This document shows, piece by piece, positions 7,162 through 14,316 of a DNA stretch of 25,711 nt (positions are counted from its first letter, which is position 1; each line of letters starts with the position of its first letter). Location: NCBI GenBank assembly GCA_002455425.1, contig DKKT01000082.1:262-25972 (forward strand). The letters are read 5' to 3'. Source of the stretch: Chthonomonas sp. UBA6659. GTDB taxonomy: Bacteria > Armatimonadota > Fimbriimonadia > Fimbriimonadales > Fimbriimonadaceae. The translations under genes were made by a program, and so were the position numbers. Below the pieces are notes generated by a model that did not search any database, was not told the DNA's origin, and worked only from the letters and a program-made list of their open reading frames with translations.

Positions 7162-7554
7162 CCGCGTCTCGGTTCCCCGGCCGGCACCTGGGCCGATCAC
7201 ATCCCTTACCTTCGAGGGCCCTCCATCTCCTTCGACGGATCGTCGACGCGGGAACGCGGGCCGGCAGAGCCGGCCGTGCCTCCCACATCGGCGGCGCATT
7301 GCCGGAGGAAAAGAACACTCGGTCATCGTGCCGCCAGACCGGCGACTGGAGGCACGTCGCCCTTCCTTGGCAGTCTCGCGACAAAGGCATAAGGAAAACC
7401 GCTCGGGGAGGTACTCAAGGCCTTGGGTCTGGCGAGGCACGCTTGAACCACCCGTAAGCCGCTGCAGAAGTCCGGCGTGACTACGAAGAGCTGGTACACC
7501 GAAGTGCACGCAGTTAGAAGTAGGGCTGCTTCGCGCTGAACCGCTGCAGCAAGT
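7162..7554. other. Gene-free stretch between arsC and the low-GC block
   Basis: No supported reading frame was found in these 393 bp; the frames present are short and lack family features. A perfect hairpin GGCCGGC-AGA-GCCGGCC lies at 7259-7275 but is not followed by a T run, so it is at best a weak terminator for the ars operon. Composition falls from GC-rich to mixed toward about 7470, which may mark the left edge of the island. Confidence 0.5.
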
Positions 7555-8268
7555 TCACTCTTCGTCCTTTCTGAAACCTTTGAGCCGGTCAAACGTTCCG
7601 TTGTGCAGTTCAATAGCCTCAAGCATAGGACACGATGCCAGTATTGCTTCATACTGATCATGCTTGAAGCGGTTTTGAAGCCAGAGGTATCTCAGCATCG
7701 AGAGATTGCGAAGCGGCGAGATGTCCTTGTCCTCGATTCGGGTCGCGAGAGCAACATAGTGCAATTCTGCACAACTCGACAGGGGAGCAAGCGTGGGAAT
7801 CGTGCCCGTCTTGGTCGGGGAACCCGTGATCGCGAACTCTGTGAGGTTTCTCATGCGATCGATCCTGTCCAATGTTTTAAGGTGGATGCAACCACTAATC
7901 CAGAAAGTCTCCACGGCCACACACTGCTCGAATGGCTCGAAATCGACGAGCCCAGAACAAGCGTATACCGAGAGGAGTTTCAAGCGCGGAAGCTGTCCAG
8001 TGCCCGCGGGTACACCCCTAATCCCGTAAAGTTCTAAGCGCTCCAAGTTCGGAAAGCTCCGGGCAAGCTCGGCGATTGCGGGAGTCCAATGCGAGCTCGA
8101 CAAGTACTTAACGCGATCCAAGCCTACCACTCTCGATAGACCTTTGGTGTCCTTTCCTAGATGCAATCCCGTGATTGCATCTAGGTTAGCCAGAGCCAAA
8201 TCCGAGCCGATAAAGGTGCCGTCGGGCACATCTCGATAGGGGTCTCCCCCGTTAAGTAGATAAGTCAT
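7555..8268 (-). CDS. Leucine-rich-repeat protein, cytoplasmic, function unknown
   Basis: A 237-residue protein without signal peptide or membrane segment. From about residue 70 it is built of irregular LRR units of some 22-25 residues, for example LERLELYGIRGVP, LKLLSVYACSGLVDF, VETFWISGCIHLKTL, LTEFAITGS, LRYLWLQNRF and LEAIELHNGTF. The N-terminal 60 residues are not recognised. LRR proteins mediate protein-protein contacts; no catalytic domain is seen. The start at ATG 8268 is supported by TAGCGT 6 nt upstream. Codon use and base composition are less GC-rich than the flanking chromosome, in line with acquisition by transfer. It is convergent with arsC and lies 111 bp downstream of the next minus-strand gene. 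Confidence 0.75.
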   Translation of the reverse strand: MTYLLNGGDPYRDVPDGTFIGSDLALANLDAITGLHLGKDTKGLSRVVGLDRVKYLSSSHWTPAIAELARSFPNLERLELYGIRGVPAGTGQLPRLKLLSVYACSGLVDFEPFEQCVAVETFWISGCIHLKTLDRIDRMRNLTEFAITGSPTKTGTIPTLAPLSSCAELHYVALATRIEDKDISPLRNLSMLRYLWLQNRFKHDQYEAILASCPMLEAIELHNGTFDRLKGFRKDEE

Positions 8269-8274
8269 AGATCC

Positions 8275-8280
8275 ACGCTA
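8275..8280 (-). promoter_or_regulatory. -10 box of a probable leaderless promoter (LRR gene)
   Basis: TAGCGT on the minus strand, separated by 6 nt from ATG 8268. No Shine-Dalgarno and no clear -35 are seen. Confidence 0.4.
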
Positions 8281-8379
8281 GGCACAAAATGCGAGGGCCG
8301 ACAGAGTATAGCCGATTGCTCTGCCCGATAGGGATCTCTATCAGTGCGCACGAGCGAATCAAGCGGGGCCTGCACATCG

Positions 8380-9231
8380 TCAACGAAGGAACCGTCCGAA
8401 CCAATACTCGACCGCATCTGCGTTCACCCCATGGTCCGAGTTCCAGGCTAGCGCAGGATACTCGGTGTCGGTTCGCACATTGCCGATCTGAGTGTCATCG
8501 AACGGGAAAAAGTGCTCAAAGTACGTGGTCGCCTTGTCTGAGTGCGGAGCCAGAATGCCAAGGACCGACAACGCTTCGACAATGTTGAGCCTTTGCTCGA
8601 TAGACTTTCCGCAAACCCCCTTCATGAGTTTTGCAAGCTTGGGCGCCGTCGTTTTCGGAGGCGAGTCCTTGACGAGATCCAGCAGGGTGATCAGTGGCGA
8701 TAGATCCTCTGGAGTGGGCTCAGGGAAAGGGGGATAGGTCGAAGCAAAGAGCAGGGCGGATGTGGCACTGATGATATTGGGGCGCGCTCCCACCTGGAGA
8801 ATGCCGGCCAGTTGTCCGTTAACTTGCCAGGGAATGTTCGAGCCCTGGGTCGGGGCCAGTCCGCAAGTGCTGCACGCATCGTCCATACCCGTGCTCGTGG
8901 CGTTGTGAACAGCAAGATGCCGCGCATAGCCATAGCTCGCGAGCGCAGCCCACCAATCGGGCCGGTTTGTCGCAAGACCAAAGATGAAACCCCGGACCAA
9001 CTCGTCCCTATCGATCGCGTTACGCGCCGAAATGCATCGAGCTACAGCCTCGTCATGGGTCAACAATGCGTCATCGTGCCAGTAGCCGAGAGCCTTGGCG
9101 TGAGCCACATCCTCTGGCGAACAACCCGGAGCCTCATGCCCGAACACCATCACCATGAAGGCCTGCGTGATGACTGAGACCGAGGCTTTATCAAGGCTAT
9201 GCTGCGCGTGGAAGCGAGCGTCAAGCGACAT
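8380..9231 (-). CDS. Unrecognised cytoplasmic protein in the low-GC block
   Basis: This 283-residue protein is not recognised. It has no signal peptide or convincing membrane helix. The N-terminal half contains many His, Asp and Glu residues and the segment CISARNAIDRDELVRGFIFGL. Around residue 120 it has DDACSTCGLAP, a CxxC pair that could bind metal, with additional single cysteines near CGKS; no complete zinc-finger set is evident. The C-terminal third (LFASTYPPFPEPTPEDLSPL ... HFFPFDDTQIGNVRTDTEYPALAW) looks like a conserved globular tail. ATG 9231 is preferred over GTG 9234 because TAACAT lies 7 nt before it. Neighbours are the LRR gene and the two-gene DUF488 module, all on the same strand and lower in GC. 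Confidence 0.65.
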   Translation of the reverse strand: MSLDARFHAQHSLDKASVSVITQAFMVMVFGHEAPGCSPEDVAHAKALGYWHDDALLTHDEAVARCISARNAIDRDELVRGFIFGLATNRPDWWAALASYGYARHLAVHNATSTGMDDACSTCGLAPTQGSNIPWQVNGQLAGILQVGARPNIISATSALLFASTYPPFPEPTPEDLSPLITLLDLVKDSPPKTTAPKLAKLMKGVCGKSIEQRLNIVEALSVLGILAPHSDKATTYFEHFFPFDDTQIGNVRTDTEYPALAWNSDHGVNADAVEYWFGRFLR

Positions 9232-9238
9232 CACGAGG

Positions 9239-9244
9239 ATGTTA
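9239..9244 (-). promoter_or_regulatory. -10 box of a probable leaderless promoter (unrecognised gene)
   Basis: TAACAT on the minus strand with 7 nt to ATG 9231. It has the same geometry as other starts in the window. Confidence 0.4.
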
Positions 9245-9354
9245 CCAGAGAACTCGGAACGAGTCCGAAGTATCGATGGCAGCTTAACACTCCGAAGTGG
9301 ACGCGCTTGGAACTTGGCTTTTGTCGCGCAATACTCGAACTCAGTGGCGGTTCA

Positions 9355-10182
9355 TTAGAAGTCAAATAGACGATCCTGAGTTTCATGCGGGATGGGCAAG
9401 ACTCCGACAATGACCCAAGGATTTGGCGCCACGAAATGAAATTGCTGAGTAGTCCCCAGGTAGAAGTGCAAATCCTTGCTGAGAAACTCATCGAAGTACT
9501 TCTGTTTTACCCCTTCTAGAGCCGCGGGTTCATCATCATTGGTAGAACGAAGGCAATTCCAGAAGAGGGCTCCCGCTTCCCAGTCTAGCACTTGCAATTC
9601 ACTCTGCCTTCCCGTGGAATCTTCAAACTTATACGAGAAACTGTAAGGCAATTTCGGAATGACTTGGAAGGTCTTGCGCCACTCATTATCTTCAAACAGG
9701 TGAAGCTGGCTATGAAGCCCTCTCATTTCTTTGAGCTTTCTGGCGTCCCATACGCGTTCTTCTTGCTCCCAAGTAAAGTCGAGAACCCTGGACGGCTTGA
9801 AAACCGCCAGCGAAGTCGTGTTCGATTTGGCTTCCCCGATCAAGTCGTCCAATCGGTCGTACACTTTGGCAGTCCTGAGCAACAGTTGCCGCCTCTCTCG
9901 CCATTGGTGGTCGGTTCCGATATGTCCAGCCGGAACCAATTGTGCGGCGTCGGTCGGACGAAGAGATTCCGGGCGCGGATCGCTCGTGTTGCGAATCAAG
10001 TCACATTCAACCCAGTCGTACTTTGAGTACTGTTGCGCTTCCTCCAGTCTTCGAAATGGGACGGGATACATCCGAACCCACGAGCCATCTTCTCGGATTC
10101 CAGCCGTGCAGACGGTCTCACCGTACTTGCGGGAGAGCGTCGGATATGTCTTTACTGTGATGAGAACACGTTCCTTTGCCAT
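9355..10182 (-). CDS. Unrecognised protein paired with a DUF488 gene
   Basis: A 275-residue soluble protein. The N-terminus is distinctive: MAKERVLITVKTYPTLSRKYGE, then VCTAGI and SWVRMYPVPFRRL; it continues with Trp- and Arg-rich segments (HQWRERRQLLLRTAKVYDRL, FTWEQEERVWDARKLKEM) and ends in WVIVGVLPIPHETQDRLFDF. I do not assign a family. The start is ATG 10182 with GAGGTG just upstream, 6 nt after the stop of the DUF488 fusion gene, so the two form a tight operon with this gene second. The strict spacing suggests the proteins act together. The DUF488 partner and the Arg/Trp-rich character would fit a nucleic-acid-related role, but this is inference only. Composition near 50% GC in sampled lines marks it as probably acquired. 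Confidence 0.7.
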   Translation of the reverse strand: MAKERVLITVKTYPTLSRKYGETVCTAGIREDGSWVRMYPVPFRRLEEAQQYSKYDWVECDLIRNTSDPRPESLRPTDAAQLVPAGHIGTDHQWRERRQLLLRTAKVYDRLDDLIGEAKSNTTSLAVFKPSRVLDFTWEQEERVWDARKLKEMRGLHSQLHLFEDNEWRKTFQVIPKLPYSFSYKFEDSTGRQSELQVLDWEAGALFWNCLRSTNDDEPAALEGVKQKYFDEFLSKDLHFYLGTTQQFHFVAPNPWVIVGVLPIPHETQDRLFDF

Positions 10183-10188
10183 GCCACC

Positions 10189-11118
10189 TCACAAGTGCCG
10201 CGCCTCCAATCGGCTTTGCGACATGGCCTCTAACTTTTTGGCTACACAGTGACGATGGCACTGGTTGGGCAAGTGCTCATAACAAGTCAACGCAACTCGC
10301 GCTCCATTCTCGATCCACTCTTGGATTCTCGTGAGAGCCTCATCCTGCGTTGGAAGATGGTCACGTTCATACTTCGCAAAGAGGGCATCGTAGTCTTCAT
10401 GCGAGTTAAGCGCCTGGCGTTGGTCGGACGCGATTCCGAGTTCCGGTAAGTGCTCATACCAAATCCCGACTCCTGCACAGGCGTTGGCCAACGTGCTCTT
10501 TGAAAACCCATACTTGCGGCTAATCGGATTGCGCCGCACATCGCAAAGGACATTTACTCCCGCTTGAATAAGCAGGTTAAGGTAGGACTCCAAGGATCGC
10601 CCTTCATAACCGATTGTCTGAAGCGGATACGGACTAGTCCTTGATTTCTCCTCTTCAATCCTGGCGAGCGCAGCATCGTCGCCATTCAAAACCTCCTCAG
10701 CAATCTCGCTTCGAATTGCGTAGTACGGGAAGCGCCTGTAGGTGTCGGCTATCAGTTCGTCGCCTTGGAGTCCATCCAGGCTCTCCACAAAGCCTTTGAG
10801 GAAGATGTCGGACTCCGTCGCTCCAGCCGCATCGGTGAGTTTCCAGTGGTGCTCGCTGTCCTCAATCAGTCCATAGGAAATCAGCTTGCGGCGGTCGGCA
10901 TACGACGTGAATGAGAATGCACCCCGCTTGTAGGGAACGAAGTCGTACGGTTTGCCCGCGTCAGGCTCTTGGCAGTAGAGGAAGAGAACCTTTTGGAAAT
11001 CGAGGTTTCTGGCTGAGCCGCCGAGCGCATTCAGTAGCGCCAGCAACAAGCGTTGACGGGCAGTCAGCTTTGCGTTTATCGACTGCTCGTTCTTCATCCC
11101 CGATGCCCGTATTCTCAT
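10189..11118 (-). CDS. DUF488 protein with an added N-terminal domain
   Basis: About 309 residues from ATG 11118 (GTG 11121 and ATG 11097 are alternatives). Residues 1-150 form an unassigned helical domain: TARQRLLLALLNALGG, then LDFQKVLFLYCQE and YDFVPYKRGAFSFTSYADR, followed by YGLIED, reminiscent of winged-helix or SocA/Panacea-like domains. Residues 165-300 are DUF488: TIGYEGRSLESYLNLL, the conserved LCDVRRNPISRKYGFSK and LTCYEHLPNQCHRHCVAKKL with its C..E..CHR core. DUF488 proteins have a presumed nucleic-acid- or nucleotide-related role but no settled reaction. It is the first gene of a two-gene unit. Base composition is low in GC compared with the surrounding chromosome. Confidence 0.8.
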   Translation of the reverse strand: MRIRASGMKNEQSINAKLTARQRLLLALLNALGGSARNLDFQKVLFLYCQEPDAGKPYDFVPYKRGAFSFTSYADRRKLISYGLIEDSEHHWKLTDAAGATESDIFLKGFVESLDGLQGDELIADTYRRFPYYAIRSEIAEEVLNGDDAALARIEEEKSRTSPYPLQTIGYEGRSLESYLNLLIQAGVNVLCDVRRNPISRKYGFSKSTLANACAGVGIWYEHLPELGIASDQRQALNSHEDYDALFAKYERDHLPTQDEALTRIQEWIENGARVALTCYEHLPNQCHRHCVAKKLEAMSQSRLEARHL

Positions 11119-11294
11119 CACTTTCTGCCAATCCCTGCCAGGTAGACATAAGTTTACCTTGTAGTGTGAAAGGAGAGTCAGACTCGCCGTCCACTTCTTA
11201 GACGTGTGTTGGGGCGAATCCGGAGCAAAATGGAAGTAACATCCTGTAAGTTGTCATCCCGTCCGGTTGCTTTCGACTTTCAACCTGAGCAAGA

Positions 11295-11315
11295 GCAGGA
11301 TTTGAACCTAAGGAT
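11295..11315 (-). other. tRNA T-arm-like fragment next to tRNA-Glu(CTC)
   Basis: Minus-strand ATCCTTAGGTTCAAATCCTGC carries the T-loop consensus GGTTCAAATCC with four possible stem pairs but no full cloverleaf. It lies immediately 3' of tRNA-Glu(CTC). It could be the relic of a second tRNA or of an integration site, or chance. Confidence 0.3.
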
Positions 11316-11317
11316 GG

Positions 11318-11394
11318 TGGTACTCCCGACGGGATTCGAACCCGCGATCTTCGCCGTGAGAGGGCGATGTCCTGAACCGCTAGACGACGGGAGC
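11318..11394 (-). tRNA. tRNA-Glu(CTC)
   Basis: On the minus strand acceptor GCTCCCG (from 11394) pairs with CGGGAGT, with discriminator A and encoded CCA ending at 11318. The anticodon loop CTCTCAC gives anticodon CTC. The T arm has GGTTCGAATCC. It is the second glutamate tRNA in the window. The lower-GC block begins directly past its 3' end, a common arrangement for islands inserted at tRNA genes. Confidence 0.95.
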
Positions 11395-11408
11395 ACGCGC
11401 GAATCCTC

Positions 11409-11434
11409 ATGATACCCGCAGTCGGCAGTATGCT
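11409..11434. promoter_or_regulatory. Divergent promoter pair: tRNA-Glu(CTC) and MBL-fold gene
   Basis: TATCAT on the minus strand (11414-11409) ends 14 nt before tRNA-Glu. TATGCT on the plus strand (11429-11434) ends 6 nt before ATG 11441. The two -10 boxes are only 14 bp apart, so each polymerase footprint covers the other promoter and the two genes probably compete for initiation. Confidence 0.5.
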
Positions 11435-11440
11435 GGGACC

Positions 11441-12232
11441 ATGATCGACGTCGGTGGAACGAGGGTGGGGAGCGTCCTCCACGGTTGGTTGCGCCTCGAC
11501 GGCGGAGCGATGTTCGGTTCCGTCCCGAAGACCCTTTGGGCACGCGAGATCGCCCCGGACGAGGATAACCGCATCGTGCTCGCTGCGCGCTCGCTCGTCA
11601 TCGAGCACGAGGACCGGAGGGCGATCGTCGATCTCGGATGCGGCGACCGGTGGGAGGCGAAGCTCCAAGCCATTTACGGCCTCGAGAGCCTTCCCGTCGA
11701 GGTCGAAGGCGTCACGGACGTGATCCTGACCCACCTCCACTTCGATCACGTCGGCGGCATCCAGAGTCCGTCCTATGCTCACGCCCGCCACCATATCTCG
11801 CGCACGAATTGGGAGCATGCGAAGTCCCCCGGGCCGAAGGAGCGTGCCAGCTACAGGCCGATCGACCTTGCGGCTCTCGACGCGGTCGACGCGCGTGCGA
11901 CCGAGGACGGCGACACGATCTGGCCCGGTGTGACCGTGCATCAGGCGCACGGCCACACCCGCGGACTGCAGTGGGTGAAGGTGGTTGCTGGTGACGAGAC
12001 GATCGCGTTTCCGTCGGATCTGATGCCCACCTCGCACCATCTCGCCCCCGCCTTCACCATGGGATACGACCTCTGTGCGGAGAGAGCGGTCGATGAGAAG
12101 CAGCGCTTCCTCGAGGACGCGATCGCAGGGCGGTGGATCGTCGTCTTCCAGCACGACCCCGCCATTGCGGCGGCTCGCCTTGGGTGGGATGATCGCCATC
12201 GGCCCGTGATCGACGAAGTCGTCGACCTCTAG
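11441..12232 (+). CDS. Metallo-beta-lactamase-fold hydrolase
   Basis: A 263-residue soluble MBL-fold enzyme. The dinuclear metal motif THLHFDHVGG lies near residue 98-107, the third-site histidine is in HGHTRG near 168, the bridging aspartate in AFPSDLMP and the final histidine in VFQHDP near 240. All usual ligands are therefore visible. VGSVLHGWLRLDGGAMFGSVPK at the N-terminus and the size resemble lactonase- or alkylphosphonate-type subfamilies, but the substrate cannot be determined. ATG 11441 is preceded by TATGCT at 6 nt and no Shine-Dalgarno, suggesting a leaderless message. It converges on the RibD-like gene; the stop codons share the palindrome CTAG. Confidence 0.88.
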   Translation: MIDVGGTRVGSVLHGWLRLDGGAMFGSVPKTLWAREIAPDEDNRIVLAARSLVIEHEDRRAIVDLGCGDRWEAKLQAIYGLESLPVEVEGVTDVILTHLHFDHVGGIQSPSYAHARHHISRTNWEHAKSPGPKERASYRPIDLAALDAVDARATEDGDTIWPGVTVHQAHGHTRGLQWVKVVAGDETIAFPSDLMPTSHHLAPAFTMGYDLCAERAVDEKQRFLEDAIAGRWIVVFQHDPAIAAARLGWDDRHRPVIDEVVDL

Positions 12233-12768
12233 CCCTGAACGCGGTAGGTGGTCTGGACGAATCCGAACGGCCAACTCCGCGTCGCCACCCTCTCAAGATG
12301 GATATCGTGCTCGATTCCGGTGAACAGAGGTCGTCCCGATCCAAGCAGGATCGGTATCGTGGTGATCGTCATCTCCTGGATCAGGCCTTCGCGCAGGAAC
12401 GATGCGATCGTTTGTCCGCCATCGATGTAAGCGTTCCGATAGCCCGCGGCCTCCAGTTCGGCGACGAGATCGATCGGACCCGCCGAACAGACACGGATCG
12501 TCGGCGAATCGGGTTCGCTCATCGGCTGAGAGCTGAGGACGATGACGGGCAGATCGCCGTATGGCCATGGATCGAAGGTGGCGACCTGCTCGAAGGTGTT
12601 CCGCCCCATGACGAGGACGTCGACTTCCTCCATGAAATCTTCGTATCCGCAGTCTTCACCTTCGGGAACCGACCTTTGGGCCTCCATCAACCAGTCGATC
12701 GAACCGTCGGTCCTGGCGATGAAGCCATCGAGGCTGGTGGCTATGAAAACGCGGCAGCACAAGGGCAT
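12229..12768 (-). CDS. RibD C-terminal / dihydrofolate-reductase-like protein
   Basis: A 179-residue protein of the RibD_C/DHFR-like reductase family. It has the family N-terminus CCRVFIATSLDGFIARTDGSIDWL, the GRNTFEQV helix (near residue 55), VIVLSSQPM, AYIDGGQTIASFLREGLIQEMTITTIPILLGSGRPLF, which includes the NAD(P)H-binding GG loop and the TIxPxLLGxGxPLF signature. Members are NADPH reductases of pteridine- or pyrimidine-like substrates; the individual substrate is unknown. ATG 12768 is preceded by TAAGCT at 6 nt. It ends tail-to-tail with the MBL gene, sharing CTAG (12229-12232). Confidence 0.9.
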   Translation of the reverse strand: MPLCCRVFIATSLDGFIARTDGSIDWLMEAQRSVPEGEDCGYEDFMEEVDVLVMGRNTFEQVATFDPWPYGDLPVIVLSSQPMSEPDSPTIRVCSAGPIDLVAELEAAGYRNAYIDGGQTIASFLREGLIQEMTITTIPILLGSGRPLFTGIEHDIHLERVATRSWPFGFVQTTYRVQG

Positions 12769-12774
12769 CGACGG

Positions 12775-12780
12775 AGCTTA
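12775..12780 (-). promoter_or_regulatory. -10 box of a probable leaderless promoter (RibD-like gene)
   Basis: TAAGCT on the minus strand with 6 nt to ATG 12768; no ribosome site. Confidence 0.45.
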
Positions 12781-12821
12781 TCCGCTTGCGTGAGGTCTCG
12801 TATCGATAGACAAGAGTCTTC

Positions 12822-12850
12822 TTGGCGATTCCGAGCGTCTCGCGTATCAT
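12822..12850 (+). promoter_or_regulatory. Promoter of the M43-like metalloprotease gene
   Basis: TTGGCG (12822-12827), 17-bp spacer, TATCAT (12845-12850). Predicted start near 12857 gives a leader of about 40 nt with GGAGG at 12882-12886. The -35 TTGGC(A/G) is shared with the promoter of the RHS gene. Confidence 0.7.
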
Positions 12851-12896
12851 GAGGTGGCGTCTACGGACGCTCTCATTATTCGGAGGTCTTTGCATT

Positions 12897-13814
12897 ATGC
12901 AGTCGAAGTTCCTGGCCCTGGGGGCCGTGTTGATTCCTGTCGGGATCGCCGTGGCGATCGGTTGTGGCGGCAGCGGTGCCGACATGAGCGGTGATGCCGG
13001 TTCGTTTCGCATCGCGAATGTCTCGGGGAACGAGCGTTGTGCGACGCCGACTCCACCCGAGTCCAAGATCCGGGCGGTGGAAGCCGAGATCGCGGCGGCG
13101 GGGATCAGCCGGGCACCCGGCGACACGACGATCAACGTGTACGTGCACGTGATCAATCGAGGCTCGGGGATCGCCAACGGCGACATTCCGGATACGATGA
13201 TCACGAATCAGATCAACGTGCTGAACCAGGCCTACAGCGGAGCGACGGGAGGCACCAACACGTCCTTCCGATTCGTTCTCGCCGGGGTCACGCGAACGAC
13301 CAACTCCACCTGGTTCACGGCAACCTACGACACGGCGGCGGAAGCCCAGATGAAGGCGGCACTCCGTCAGGGAACGGCGGACGACCTGAACCTCTACACG
13401 AACGGCATGGGTGGCGGACTCCTCGGCTGGGCGACCTGGCCGTGGGATTACGCCGCGGCTCCGTCGCTTGACGGCGTCGTGGTGGTCCATACATCGCTTC
13501 CGGGCGGGACGTTTACGGGTTACAACCTCGGCGATACGGCGACCCATGAAGTCGGTCACTGGCTGGGTCTGTATCACACGTTCCAAGGTGGATGCACGAC
13601 GACCAACGATCTCGTCAGCGACACGCCGGCGGAGCGCAGCCCGGCCTCCGGCTGTCCCACCGGTCGCGACTCATGCAAGGGTCGAGGCTTCTCGGGCCTC
13701 GATCCGATCGAGAACTTCATGGACTACTCGACCGACGCATGTATGTTCAAGTTCACGCCCGGGCAATCGAGCCGCATGGATTCGGCTTGGGCGACCTACC
13801 GAGCCGGGCGATAA
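12897..13814 (+). CDS. Lipoprotein zinc metalloprotease, M43 (pappalysin/cytophagalysin) type
   Basis: A 305-residue exported protease. ATG 12897 is chosen because GGAGG lies 10 nt upstream and it gives an N-terminus MQSKFLALGAVLIPVGIAVAIGC with a lipobox (AIGC); the longer frame starts in the -35 box. The zinc site is H217-E-x-x-H221-x-x-G-x-x-H227 (HEVGHWLGLYH) and the Met-turn is at M275 (NFMDYSTDACM), the metzincin arrangement. Paired cysteines in QGGC, SGCP, DSCKG and DACM match the M43 disulfide pattern. It should be tethered to a membrane and cleave extracytoplasmic proteins. It is monocistronic, with a terminator 17 bp downstream. Confidence 0.92.
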   Translation: MQSKFLALGAVLIPVGIAVAIGCGGSGADMSGDAGSFRIANVSGNERCATPTPPESKIRAVEAEIAAAGISRAPGDTTINVYVHVINRGSGIANGDIPDTMITNQINVLNQAYSGATGGTNTSFRFVLAGVTRTTNSTWFTATYDTAAEAQMKAALRQGTADDLNLYTNGMGGGLLGWATWPWDYAAAPSLDGVVVVHTSLPGGTFTGYNLGDTATHEVGHWLGLYHTFQGGCTTTNDLVSDTPAERSPASGCPTGRDSCKGRGFSGLDPIENFMDYSTDACMFKFTPGQSSRMDSAWATYRAGR

Positions 13815-13831
13815 CCCCGTAACACGCGACA

Positions 13832-13853
13832 AGCCCGGCCATCAGGCCGGGCT
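13832..13853. terminator. Hairpin terminator between convergent genes
   Basis: AGCCCGGCC-ATCA-GGCCGGGCT, a 9-bp perfect stem with a tetraloop, follows the metalloprotease stop. The plus side continues GTTGTGT and the minus side TGTCGCGTGTT, so U-rich but imperfect tails exist on both strands; it probably serves both this gene and the convergent small secreted protein. Confidence 0.7.
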
Positions 13854-13860
13854 GTTGTGT

Positions 13861-13885
13861 GAGAGAGAGAGAAGGGAGAGAAGAG
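13861..13885. repeat. GA-rich simple tract
   Basis: A run of GA dinucleotides continues into GAAGGGAGAGAAGAG, between the hairpin and the 3' end of the small secreted gene. It is a possible slippage site with no coding consequence seen. Confidence 0.5.
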
Positions 13886-13886
13886 C

Positions 13887-14237
13887 TTATCCGCGGGTCG
13901 AGGGCTTCACGATTCCGATCAATACCGCGATGATGCCGTTCTTTTGGAGTCGGCCGGTGAGATCCATCCTCGTTCCTTTTCGGATAACGTCCGTGGCTTC
14001 GGACTTGCTGAGCGGAACCCGCTTACCGTTTCGCATCATGTACAGTCGAGCATTGCTCAGATTGGCGCGGTACACCATCTTGTCGAAGTTGAAGCTGATC
14101 TGCATCGCCTCGTTCGAGAAGGAATATGAGGTGACAATGACATCCGAGAGCTTGTAGCTTGTCGGTCTTTGCGCGAAGGCGCCGCCGATCAAGGCGAGGA
14201 CGAAAAAGAGGACAAGGCTAAGTTTGAGGTTCTTCAT
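13887..14237 (-). CDS. Small secreted protein, unknown function
   Basis: A 116-residue protein with a textbook signal peptide: MKNLKLSLVLFFVLALIGG followed by AFA and cleavage before Q23. The mature part of about 94 residues is beta-rich and basic, with YKLSDVIVTSYSFSNEAMQISFNFD and a segment MRNGKRVPLSKSEATDVIRKGTRMDLTGRLQKNG. No family is recognised. ATG 14237 has GGAG 9 nt upstream. It lies 79 bp after hisA on the same strand, but its content gives no link to histidine synthesis, and it may have its own promoter. Confidence 0.75.
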   Translation of the reverse strand: MKNLKLSLVLFFVLALIGGAFAQRPTSYKLSDVIVTSYSFSNEAMQISFNFDKMVYRANLSNARLYMMRNGKRVPLSKSEATDVIRKGTRMDLTGRLQKNGIIAVLIGIVKPSTRG

Positions 14238-14316
14238 AGTTTGGTTCTCCGTGGATTGGGTGAAAGGACGCAGCCGATCGACCCCGGTTGAGTTGGCAGG
14301 TCTTTGGGCCTAACCG

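Noticed and set aside
7259..7275. GGCCGGC-AGA-GCCGGCC hairpin as terminator of the ars operon
   Set aside because: No T run follows on either strand and it lies about 100 bp past arsC.
7430..7560. Left attachment site matching the tRNA-Glu(CTC) 3' end
   Set aside because: Only a 7-base match (TTGAACC) was found by eye, too short to support an att repeat.
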